From Pycnopodia helianthoides (taxonomy: Eukaryota > Echinodermata > Asteroidea > Forcipulatida > Asteriidae), in NCBI GenBank assembly GCA_032158295.1, contig CM063256.1, forward strand, positions 12,074,953-12,138,952: 64,000 bases of DNA, in the 5' to 3' direction. The position numbers were made by a program, and so were the translations under genes. The notes under the pieces are model-generated. The model made no database searches. It saw only the letters and a program-made list of their open reading frames with translations, and had not been told where the DNA came from. The first letter of the stretch is position 1, and each line of letters starts with the position of its first letter. Shown piece by piece: positions 55,145 through 64,000 of this stretch.

Positions 55145-55628
55145 TAAAGGTAGGGTCAGACTTTGGTAATGATACTTAAAAGAAATCTTGTAATTTTTAT
55201 TTGAAAAACCTACTTCTTAAAAAGATGGTAATAGTAGTAAGCTTCCTGCAAAATTATTTTGTTTGAAGAGCGCCCCCATTGATTAGAAATCAATAAGAGT
55301 ATGTAGAAAAATTTGAACCTCCAAAAATTGTGGCTTTCAGGAAACTTTTTTTTTGGAAAATTTCATGGGGTCCAGTTGAATGCTGCCCTCAATTCGGCCA
55401 CTCGGCCAGAGATGCGAATTGGTAAACTGCTGTGAACTAGCACGGTGCTTTTTTATCCCGCTAAACATGGATGGATTCGACGCTCTTGATTAAAATACTG
55501 TTAGAGTTTTGTGGGTTTTTTTCTCAACGAATAGCCACTGTTTTCTTTTCATAGGTGACTTTGATTGCAATTTTGTCTATAAATCAGCAATTACGTTGAC
55601 AACAACCGAACGATGATCCTACCTTTAA
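55145..55628. mobile_element. Dispersed repeat family I, fullest copy
   Basis: TTAAAGGTAGGGTCAGAC at the left and ATGATCCTACCTTTAAG at the right, about 480 bp. Contains the CCCCATTGATTAGAAAT and AACCTCCAAAAATTG blocks inverted relative to 2480 and 17330. Confidence 0.65.
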
Positions 55629-57002
55629 GAGAAAACAATGACATTCAATATTTCATACAAACTTATTTAAGCAGATTTCTGTTGTTACAGTCGTAACGAA
55701 GAGATCATCAAGATATGTATGCAAATGATTGCATAACCGTATTTTTACCCTTGTAAAATAATCAACTAAAGTGTTTGCCAAGTAACGCAAATACATTTTT
55801 ACTTTGATATAAAGAATGTCAATGAAATACACAGATTCACTTTTTATACATTTTTCCACAATTTGTTTAACATTTGAAATTTCACAAAGGAAAGAGCGGG
55901 TTGGATATTTTTTTCTTGTAGGGACAACGCCATTTTTTCCCTCTAAGAGGGAAATAACCAATTGTATCTAGACCCCTTACATTGGCCGCCAACGCTGAAG
56001 TCATACAATGGAAATGTGCACATGTGTTGCTGCCGCGCATAATGATCAACCAACGATAGGTCTTCATTGACCTCAGTGAGGGCGCTGTTTGGGCTTGTGA
56101 CGTCATATGCAAGGGGTCGATTGGCACATTTCAAGGGGCACGTAATTGAGGTAATTGCCTTTATGAAGTATTGGCCCTGAAAGAGCACCTTTTGTCAAAG
56201 ATAGGTGTTGGAAAAAAGTCTTTGAACATTGACAATTTTAATTGTACAACTCTCTCTTTTATACCTAACCCTCCTACTGTTTGACCATTAATATCATCCT
56301 CATAGTTTTGAATCATAGCCTTACTATTCCTGCCCACAATGGACCATGTAACCTTGATTTCCAAAAGATCGAGCGTGTGCTTTCCAGGGCATTTCCTGTT
56401 AGGCAAGACACTTCAAGGTCATATCATACGAGAAGATTTTTCATCATGTTTGTAATAGCGACATCAAATCAAGAATTGTAACAAAAAAATTGAGATCTGT
56501 TCCCACCTTTGCATGAAAAGTTGGCTAAAAATTGTATGATGCAATCCCCAAACTGTACAAGTTGTGCCAGCTGACGTCCGGCTCTGTGGATCTTTTGTAA
56601 GCCGGACATCACAGGTTACATGGTCTATGCGATATCATGTGGTGAATGCATCTACACATAGCTCTATGCATAGCTGTTCCATTATACACACAACCTGTGC
56701 AATTAACTGATTGTTCAACTTACCGATAAATTTATTGACAGTAGGAAGGTTATAGCCAGTATTTGTTCACTAATCACTCGTACTTGAAATGAGACAAAGA
56801 GATATTGTATAATAAAGTACAAATGTACTATCAAAAAACCATGGAGTCAAAGTGTTACCAAAGTACACCTTTTTGTTTTTAAATGCACAAGTTGGCGTCG
56901 GAAGGGAAGGTTATTTTGTTGCAAAAGCTATTACTCAGAATCTTAGCTAGACTTGGTTCCAAGTCTGTGATCGTGGTTTTTGAGTCTACCTGATAGTCAA
57001 TA
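55629..57002. other. Intergenic, no gene
   Basis: AT-rich DNA between the convergent NFYC and EOLA genes. TAGACCCCTTACATTGG (55969) and CATATGCAAGGGGTCGATTGG (56105) pair loosely and may bound one more MITE. Several ORFs of 80-102 codons overlap one another on the minus strand without family motifs. Confidence 0.4.
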
Positions 57003-57123
57003 AGCCATTTTGAGATGTGGCGGACTCAATACTGTGACACTATTAGGTTTGGGTAAATTTGTCTATGTACACCTGAACCAAACAGTGCACTCCTATAGTG
57101 GCCGCCATATCTCAAAAAGGCTA
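57003..57123. mobile_element. Short foldback MITE
   Basis: AGCCATTTTGAGATGTGGCGG pairs with CCGCCATATCTCAAAAAGGCT; inner GTGACACTATTAGGTTTGG pairs with CCAAACAGTGCACTCCTATAG only in part. Confidence 0.7.
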
Positions 57124-57920
57124 AAGCAGTATTGCCAGAAATAGCGACCTCTTGTAGACAACCTCAGAGGAAACAAAAATTAGACTATGAGCGTCTGATA
57201 GTCAATCTGCGGGGGACGTTTTACATGGCTGATGCAGAGAAATAATCACAATTTATGACTTGAAACAAAGTCTAAATCTTAGCATGATCTGTGAACCCAC
57301 ACACAAACCCAATGGTGCCAAGATACATGTGTGTTGGCTTGGAGCCCCTATCTTGTGTGGGACAAGGTGCATCGCTGAAATTTCAGACTTTTATCTGAAT
57401 CAAGACCTTTATATGTCAGCTTGGTGAAAAGCAGCTGTGATTTTCTTCAGATGTAAAGAAATCTTGGTCTCCAATCTACTTCTCCAGCACTGAGGGTACT
57501 GTTGCCAGAAGCTCCTTGAAATCTGTAAATCTGGGGGTTACCCCAGGGTTGATAATGCCATCATTTCAAAATACCCCCTACAATTTGGATCTTAGTTTCA
57601 GAACATTTTGTCAGCAATGACTCTGCCCGTTGTGAGTTAATTGCTCTTGCAATGACATGACGTAGTCTCGATTGGCGACGCTAGTTTTTGTATTAATCAC
57701 TGGTAGAGGGCGCAACATTGACTAGATCGGAGGGACTGCGGAAGTGTTTGAAACTGGATCAATTTGTTTGATAAACATATCTCTTCTTGTTGTGATATCA
57801 GCGAACAAAACGATTTTCGCCAGTCAAGACTAGCACTGACAAGACTATACCAACCCACACAGGTAGAATGTGGTCTTTATGTTTAACACACCAAAACCAA
57901 CATTCCAAAAGTGACCGCCT

Positions 57921-59075
57921 TTACAAGCAGTCCAATGGAATATTGACCTCCCATATTCCCCTTTGACCCCTAACCTGCAAGGGTCTCTTTAACCATCTGG
58001 GATTTGACAGGTTGGTGAGGTACTTTTCATGAAGTGGTCTCAGTAGAGAGCTCTTCTCCCACTCTGTGATCTGGTCTTCGTCACCAACAGCAGGACACTG
58101 CCATGTTTCACCAATATCAACCAAACCTAGAAAGAAAGAAAAAAAAAGAGTACAGTAACAATAATAATGTAAATTTGTACACATGTTGATGCTCTCTGCA
58201 AATAACAACCATGTTGGAAACAAGCAGATGCAAAGCAAGATAACAATGTTCAAAAATACAGTTCAAAAGCATCATTGAAACGGGATGTTTTAAAGTTCTC
58301 AGGGGATCAGATTGGCTCAGTGGTTTCTTTCCCTGCCTTTCTTCACCTTTGTGAACCCCCAGTTTGAATCCCACCTCAGACCAGAGACTTGCCTGGAAAA
58401 AAAATCCAGCAGAATAGGGTAGCAGTCCTGTCCTGGTCTGGTCTGGAAATAAAAACTACTGAGTGTGCAGGTTGTTAACAGTTAGATTTTTACAGACGTT
58501 CTTTATCACCTCTAGATACAATTTTCATAACTATTACTACACCTTTCTAGGTGATTTCAGCTTCATAACTTTGTTCAAGAAAATCTTAAGGCTGTGACAA
58601 ATCACAGGTTTTAAACCCTCTTTTCTTCCCTACCAGCAACTGCTGCCCGCCCATGCCTCTCTCCATCCTTGATAAACTCAACAATCTCGTCCTCTCCATG
58701 CTCCATCTGCAGCATTGTCCTCCATTCCTCCCCGTCCCAGTCCTTCCACGCCACGTGAATCGCGACCGTTCTTCCCTCCAGCCCCTCAAAGACTGGGGTC
58801 CATCTCGTTTCGATCGTCTTCAATCCATTGAGGATAAGACCGGCGTAGGGTTGCCTCGCTGAGATGCAAGGATACGTCTTGTGACCGGGCAAGTTGTGGT
58901 CTCCCTGGCCCTTTTCACAAGAACCCACATTATCTTGGCTACGTTCTTGAGAGTCAGTAGCAGGTTGTTTTTCTTCGGAGGACGACTTGCAAGTTTGAGG
59001 TGGTGGCTTTGCTTTGGAGTACGGAGCATGGCGTTGCTGCTTCGCCTTTAGTAGAACCCTCTCTTTGGTTGCCAT
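57921..59075 (-). CDS. EOLA1: EOLA-type ASCH-domain protein
   Basis: ASCH domains resemble PUA folds and bind RNA or nucleosides; EOLA1/2 (CXorf40A/B) are small human members linked to endothelial stress responses. Two coding exons on the minus strand: 59075-58634 and 58126-57921, joined phase 1 across GCTG|GTAGGG and CTTTCTAG|GTTTGG, for 215 residues. The ASCH core (about residues 68-165) matches human closely: ISARQPYAGLILNGLKTIET and RW.P, VAIHVAWKDWDGEEW, then across the junction GLVDIGETWQCP; the C-terminal NPRWLKRP precedes the end. The first about 67 residues are a Lys/Ser/Gln-rich extension absent from human EOLA (158 residues). The start ATG lies inside the palindrome GTTGCCATGGCAAC. 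It is head to head with ERICH1. Confidence 0.92.
58307..58470 (+). mobile_element. tRNA-derived SINE in the EOLA intron
   Basis: A-box-like TGGCTCAGTGG (58313-58323) and B-box-like AGTTTGAATCC (58361-58371), then CCAGAGACTTGCCTGG; same family as 7226. Confidence 0.6.
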
Positions 59076-59984
59076 GGCAACAGAACAACGTGTGAAGATG
59101 ATGCCCTTGTGAAAAATGGAAGCTTGATTGTTATTTTTTTGTCAAAAAATGTCTCATGTTCGGTTTATTCCGTTTGTGTTCAAGCCAATAGGATGGGTTC
59201 ATCTAGCCATTACTACAGTGAAAATAGTGGCTCCGAGTTTCTCCAATTTTCAAGAACTGAAGAAAGTCAATATTAATTGGTACTATTTGGGGCAAGGTTC
59301 ATCTGTTCGTTCATCCATGGAGGTAGGAATATATACCTCCATGGTTCATCCATCTAATTCTACCTCCATGGTTCATCTACTAATTACATTCTACTTACAT
59401 TTATTTTGTAAATCTGCACTTGCATTTGTTTTTAGTAATAGTAAACGTAGTACATTACAAGGGTTGTACAAAGAAAGTAGTAAGTATAAGTTGGTTTTAG
59501 ATCACTTCTCATTAATTGAGTGATTTAAAGAATGATCACTTTTTATTTTCGGGTCAAAAACAATGATTGCTCAGTCACATGGCTGGATGTTTTGATCTCA
59601 TTTTTGTTATGGTTCTAGCGCCACCAAGCGTTCCCTGTTGGTGAGTTACTTAGCTCCGAGTCTTCTGTTGAATGCCACGGTGCACGCACTGTGTGTTGTC
59701 TTGCTTTACGAAAAAAAGCACATTTTCAAGAAAATAAAAACGGTTAAACGTCATTTACCTCAATGACAGATAGCCCGACCTCACTTCTGTTTATGATGAT
59801 CGCTTATCATGGTTGTGACGAGAGACACTCTTTCGCACAGTTTCTGAAGCATTAGTTGTTACAAGATCTGCAGTCAAAAAAATTGGCTCAACATACGCCA
59901 CCAAGTGTTGATAGAGGGTCAGTTGTTGCAGACGACAGAAATTAACTGTTTAATAAAAAGAGGTCTAGCTAGTAAAAATTAAGG
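59068..59984. promoter_or_regulatory. Divergent EOLA / ERICH1 promoter region
   Basis: About 0.9 kb separates the two start codons. It contains a perfect X-box-like palindrome GTTGCCATGGCAAC (59068-59081), AAATTGGCTCA (59880, an inverted CCAAT), and the small inverted repeat GGAGGTAGGAATATATACCTCC (59321-59342). No TATA box is obvious. Shared promoter use is inference from the spacing. Confidence 0.4.
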
Positions 59985-62900
59985 ATGAATAAGAACGTGT
60001 CTTCGACTTCAGGGAAACGAGAAGCAGGTGAGGTATTTAGCTTATCATGTTTTCTATGGGATGGGAACCAGTTGTGACAAATATATATATTTGGTCAATG
60101 TTGCTTTTAGGCGTGCTTCACTGTGTTTTTGTACTGCTGTTGAAAACACTTACAATGACATTCACTGGAAAAAGGTAGTCCACCTCCATGCCAACACACT
60201 GAAGTTTGTGTCCTCGAGAGACAGTTTTTATGAATAGGAGTATGGGCTTGCAATAGAGGGCACGCCACTGATTCAGAATAGAATCAACCGATCCTGAACT
60301 GGTCAAACAGGTGACAATACTTTTCTCGAAGCCTCTTCAAAAGTATAAATCTTTTTTTAATCAGTGGATACTTGGTGAGATTTATGACATGTTTAGGTAA
60401 ACTGGTAAACTTTTTTTAAAACAACATGTATTCAAAAAGTGATCCAGAACTGGTCAAACCACTGTACTATCTTATCTATGAATGCTACTGCTAGAAGTAG
60501 AACTGTGATGTTCGTTCCGCTATCGTATCCTCGTGGAGATGATAGCGGAACCAACATCATAATTCCAGTTGAAGTACCTTGTACATAAATGCTAGAGTTG
60601 GCAGCGAGTCATTATTTTGCAAGTCCAATTCAAGTCACAAGTCATATTGTCCAGTCAAAAGTCAAGTCATTTGATAACAAGTCAAGTCACATCATATTGG
60701 GTCTAAACACGAGACAATGGTCCTCAACCGAAGGCCGCATCGTCCTTTCCTTGATCTTAAAGGGGAAAGAAAAAAATTTTCAGAAGAGTTTATTAATTCC
60801 AACACTCTACTAGGGTTCACAGAGGTGAGCAGCAAGGGCAGGATACCACTAAGCCAACCCGTTTCTATCAATATTTATACTAAAACACTCCCTTGTTTCT
60901 CAGTATTTACAGCTAATGTAATCAGCAGACTCTTCCCATCGGAGAATGAACAAGAGGAAGCGGCCCTACGAGAGCTGCCCACAAAAAACTCAAACTCTTC
61001 AAAGAAGAGTCTTCAAACCAAACGGTCAAGTGATCGTAAGGTCTACACGGCAGAGCTCCCCCCTGAAGGACTCCCAGAGACACAGGAAAGCTCCTGGGTT
61101 AATACGGTCAGACCAGGTGCCTCATCAGAGTCAGACACCTCATCAGAAACTGAAGGTACAGAGTGCTTGACAAATGTGATGCGATCAACCTAAATGAGTC
61201 GTTTGTCGGTAAATGCATTTTATTGAATAACATGCCAAAATAGGTCGACAGGGGTCTACATTTCTACACATCTCTTGGTGTTTCGACTTCCATAACTTTT
61301 GAACCAAAGGTGGTATCAATACGGGGTTTTCATATCCTTAACATGCTTAAAGCTGAGATCAAGTACTTCTTTCAAATAGATAATAAAAACAAAAATTGAC
61401 AAGGGTCGACAAAAGACTCATTTAGCTTGATCGCATCACAAATGAAGACTGCCTGAAACGCTTTGCACAGAACCCAGTGGTGTCGGGATCAGTTTTTGTT
61501 TTATATTGAGAATTTGTTGCAGAAAAAGGCAACAAATTTGTAAAATATTCACAGTTTGTATTTATTTATTTATTATTTGCACAGCAATATATTATTGTTA
61601 TGATAAACTGCATGTTCCTAAAGTTCATACGCAATCCTGTGTTTTTTTGTCAGTGTAAAAAAAAACAGATTTTCCTTTGCCTTCAAAGAAAGATGCATCC
61701 CTTACATGTATGTGTTCAACCCTACTGCATTTTACCTCCACCCAGTTTCAATCAATCAATCACACCCCTGAGTACATGTACATTGTAGTTCAAAGGTTTA
61801 ATGGTGTTGTAAGTCGGTAAACCAGAGAGGAAAAGAACTCCTGCCATTTTTACACCTCTAGTTCTTTCCACCCTCAGTGCCACTACAACTCTTCAAGCTT
61901 GTTGAAAGATACAATGAGTTAGGCCTACCCATCTTGACATTTGATGTACATTAGTGAAAACAGAAATTGTGCTTTCAAACTGTATTAGTTTTTGGTTTTC
62001 ACAAAGTGGCGTGTCGTGGCTGAGTGGTCTAGTATCTCAAGTTCTGTTGACTGAATCATTGAAGTGCGTTCATATTCTCCCCAGGGTGTAGAGAAAGGTT
62101 TGAGGAATTGGTCTAATTATACCTGATGAACAGGGATATTAATGTTGTAAATCTAGTTTTTGATTTTTTGATCGCCTTGATCTAGTTACTAGGGTATTTT
62201 TGCAATTTAAGAACTGTGTACAATTTTGGTTTGTCATTATTGTTATTGTTTGAATTTTTTTAATTAGATGAGGATGAACTACCAAGAAAACGAAGGCGGA
62301 AAAGGAAACGTAGGAGGAAAGCGCTACAAATCAATGACGATGTTAAGACCATTACCAGCAGTACGAGAAATGCAATCATCCAGGACGATCCGAGTCCCCC
62401 CAACGGACCAAACGGAGAATCACAAACACAGAAACGCGAACTCGGAGACTCAGAGATGCAGACCTTCCCTCCTCAGGAGGCTGAGACTGAAACGCTCACC
62501 AAGAATCAAAGGAAGAAACGCAGAAAGAGGAGAGCCAAACTAGGGAAACCCCCTCGTCAACAGATGCATCGTCGTGCGACAGAGTTTATTTGTGATGATG
62601 GCGGTGAGGAGGCTGATTCTAATGGCGATGCTGAGTACGAGAGAATTGCTTGTGAAGTGAAGGATTTCATGGAGTCTGTATGGAGGGTGTATTGCTGTGA
62701 TGGTAAGAACACCTGTTGCCTCGCTTGGCATAATGAGTTTTAATTGGGGTTCCAAAAAAAATAATACACCATGCTGCCGGCATGGTCAAATTTTCTTTGA
62801 TTTTATGGTTTCAATTGATACAGTACGGACTACTGATGATATTTTATTGGTGCAGACTCTGTAATCTACATGTAGCCATAGTTTGAGATATACTGAAAAT

Positions 62901-63816
62901 TTTGTGATTTTTAAATTTGGGTATAAAAATGTTTTTAAATTACCATGCCGGCATGGTCAAATTTTCAAGATTTGGGTCAAATAATTTTTTTTAATTTTAT
63001 GGTTTCAACTGATAAAGTCTGGACTACTGATGACATTTTATTGGTGCAGACTCAGTTTATTAGCCATAGTTTAAGATAGACCATGTCGACTGATATTTTT
63101 GTCAGTCTAGAATTTTGGTCCAAAATCAAATTGAAAAAATCCACCATGCCGGCATGGTCAAATTTTCAATATTTGGGTCAAAAAGTTTTATGTGATTTGA
63201 TGGTTTCAATTGATACAGTACGGACTGCTGATGAATTTTTATTGGTGCAGACTCTGTAATCAATCTGATGACCTTTTTTTAGTGCAGACTCAGTTAATAA
63301 TTTGAGATATACTGATAATATTGTGTGTTTAAATTTGGGTCCAAAATCACCATGCCGCCGGCATGGTGGATTTTGTTAATTTTGAACAAAATTTAAACTC
63401 ACAAAATTATCAGTATATCTCAAATTATGGCTAGATTATCGAGTCTGCATCAATAAAATGTCATCAGCAGTCCGTACTGTATCAATTGAAACCATAAAAT
63501 CACAGAAAATATTTTGAACCAAATCTTGAAAATTTGACCATGCCAGCCCTTCACATGGCTATCTTGATCATTATCATTTATTTTGTAACTTATTCTTTGT
63601 ACTTTAATTCCACCCAAGGGACCAAGAAAACTGATTTCCCTTGTCAGACTGAGCCATTCCAGGCTATGATTGGACAACTGTGCATGACTCAGCTGCCGAC
63701 AGAGACCCTCACCCAACTGAATGACATCAAGAAACTGCTGGTCCTGCAGGATTTTACAAGAGCAAGACTGAGACTGACGGAGCTGAGAGAAACATTTATG
63801 AATACCTCAAAGTCAG
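59985..63816 (+). CDS. ERICH1: ERICH1 homologue (glutamate-rich protein 1), 3' end beyond window
   Basis: A poorly characterised, disordered deuterostome protein; no enzymatic role is known. Coding exons: 59985-60027, 60904-61155, 62268-62702 and 63619-63816, all joined in phase 1; about 309 residues so far, and the gene continues past 64000. Family marks, in order: VFTANVISRLFPSE (human EKVLQRLFP) at residues 15-28, KVYTAELPPEGLPE (human RLYTASGPPEGYVP), a basic cluster LPRKRRRKRKRRRKA and a second NQRKKRRKRRAKLG, FICDDGGEE (human FMYQPEDSS), VKDFMESVWRVYCCDG (human ILNFLKSTQEMYFYDG), and QLPTETLTQLNDIKKLLVLQ (human MLPSDVSILYHMKTLLLLQ). It lacks the long acidic repeat of mammalian ERICH1. 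The acceptor of the fourth exon is chosen at CACCCAAG|GG because the better looking CTTGTCAG gives an immediate stop in phase 1; an extra small exon is the alternative. Confidence 0.85.
60508..60560. repeat. Short inverted repeat
   Basis: GATGTTCGTTCCGCTATC and GATAGCGGAACCAACATC pair around an 18-base loop inside ERICH1 intron 1. Confidence 0.65.
61171..61444. mobile_element. MITE with TGATGCGATCAA ends and CAAATG target duplication
   Basis: CAAATG (61171-61176 and 61439-61444) flanks arms of about 34 bp, TGATGCGATCAACCTAAATG and its near complement. It sits 15 bases after ERICH1 exon 2. Confidence 0.85.
62015..62105 (+). mobile_element. Degenerate tRNA-SINE head
   Basis: TGTCGTGGCTGAGTGGTCTAG (A-box TGGCTGAGTGG at 62017-62027) resembles the 54126 head; the B-box region near 62067 is worn. 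Confidence 0.45.
62762..63547. repeat. Array of about 200 bp units bounded by ACCATGCCGGCATGGT palindromes
   Basis: Palindromes at 62768, 62942, 63143 and 63349 divide three direct units (each with TTTTATGGTTTCAA, GATACAGTACGGACTACTGATGA and TTTATTGGTGCAGACTC) from a fourth unit that is inverted (63369-63547), ending GACCATGCCAG. The third and fourth units form a hairpin of about 170 bp arms. It lies in ERICH1 intron 3 and ends 71 bases before exon 4. Confidence 0.85.
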
Positions 63817-63854
63817 GTCAGTTGAAATGGCTATTTTTGTTATACTTATGTCAC

Positions 63855-63971
63855 TTTGCACATGCTGGACCATTCCTTTGGAATCAGTTACCCTCACATA
63901 TTCAGTATAGTAGCACCATGGACACGATCAAAGACAGATTGAAATTTCATTTGTTTCAAACAGTATTTTAG
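63855..63971 (+). mobile_element. LINE ORF2 C-terminal relic (CR1/L2-like)
   Basis: AGPFLWNQLPSHIQYSSTMD then IKDRLKFHLFQTVF and a stop: the standard CR1/L2 ending 'AP.LWN.LP..I......FK..LK.HLF'. It is in frame with ERICH1 exon 4 read-through, which is why a long ORF crosses the donor at 63816. Confidence 0.8.
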
Positions 63972-64000
63972 TAGACTTTTCTTTCTTCCCTTCATCTTAC

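Noticed and set aside
63637..63816. Acceptor CTTGTCAG at 63637 for ERICH1 exon 4
   Set aside because: Good signal but it gives an in-frame stop with the phase 1 donor at 62702; the acceptor at 63618 keeps the frame.

Overview
This is a 64 kb piece of animal nuclear DNA. It is AT-rich, has intron-split genes with GT-AG junctions, and is heavily loaded with short foldback transposons, tRNA-derived SINEs and broken non-LTR retrotransposons. The gene set (NFYC, OSER1, LAPTM4, EOLA and ERICH1 homologues) points to a deuterostome. The dense families of short inverted-repeat elements fit an echinoderm, perhaps a sea star, but no single feature proves the species. Protein identities below come from recognising family motifs by eye, with no database search.

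Layout. 1-4.1 kb holds repeats (a LINE tail, a 390 bp MITE, a tRNA-SINE, a palindrome cluster). 4.1-5.2 kb is an intronless rhodopsin-class GPCR (+). 5.2-12.9 kb is repeats, including a 0.9 kb element built from palindromic ATATT/CACGT motifs. 12.9-15.5 kb is OSER1 (+), frameshifted in this assembly. 15.5-21.4 kb is repeat-filled OSER1 3' flank. 21.4-37.4 kb is a LAPTM4-type lysosomal membrane protein (+). Its 9.2 kb first intron carries a near-perfect 282 bp inverted repeat, a Mutator-like foldback element inside one copy of a tandem duplication, and a 3.3 kb array of a 59 bp satellite. 37.4-42.4 kb is non-coding. 42.6-54.8 kb is NFYC (+), the histone-fold gamma subunit of the CCAAT-binding factor NF-Y, with CCAAT boxes at its own 5' end. 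57.9-59.1 kb is an EOLA-type ASCH-domain gene (-). 60.0 kb to beyond the window end is ERICH1 (+), divergent from EOLA across about 0.9 kb.

The five housekeeping-type genes are not an operon. OSER1, LAPTM4 and NFYC lie in the same direction but are independently spliced. Several coding exons are too short to stand out as ORFs (for example the 29-codon first exon of LAPTM4), so exon models were built from splice sites, codon phase and family motifs.

Sequence quality matters here. A 150 bp false-looking duplication whose second copy differs almost only by shorter homopolymers, single-base indels throughout the satellite, and frameshifts at the conserved C-termini of both OSER1 and LAPTM4 all suggest long-read consensus errors rather than dead genes.
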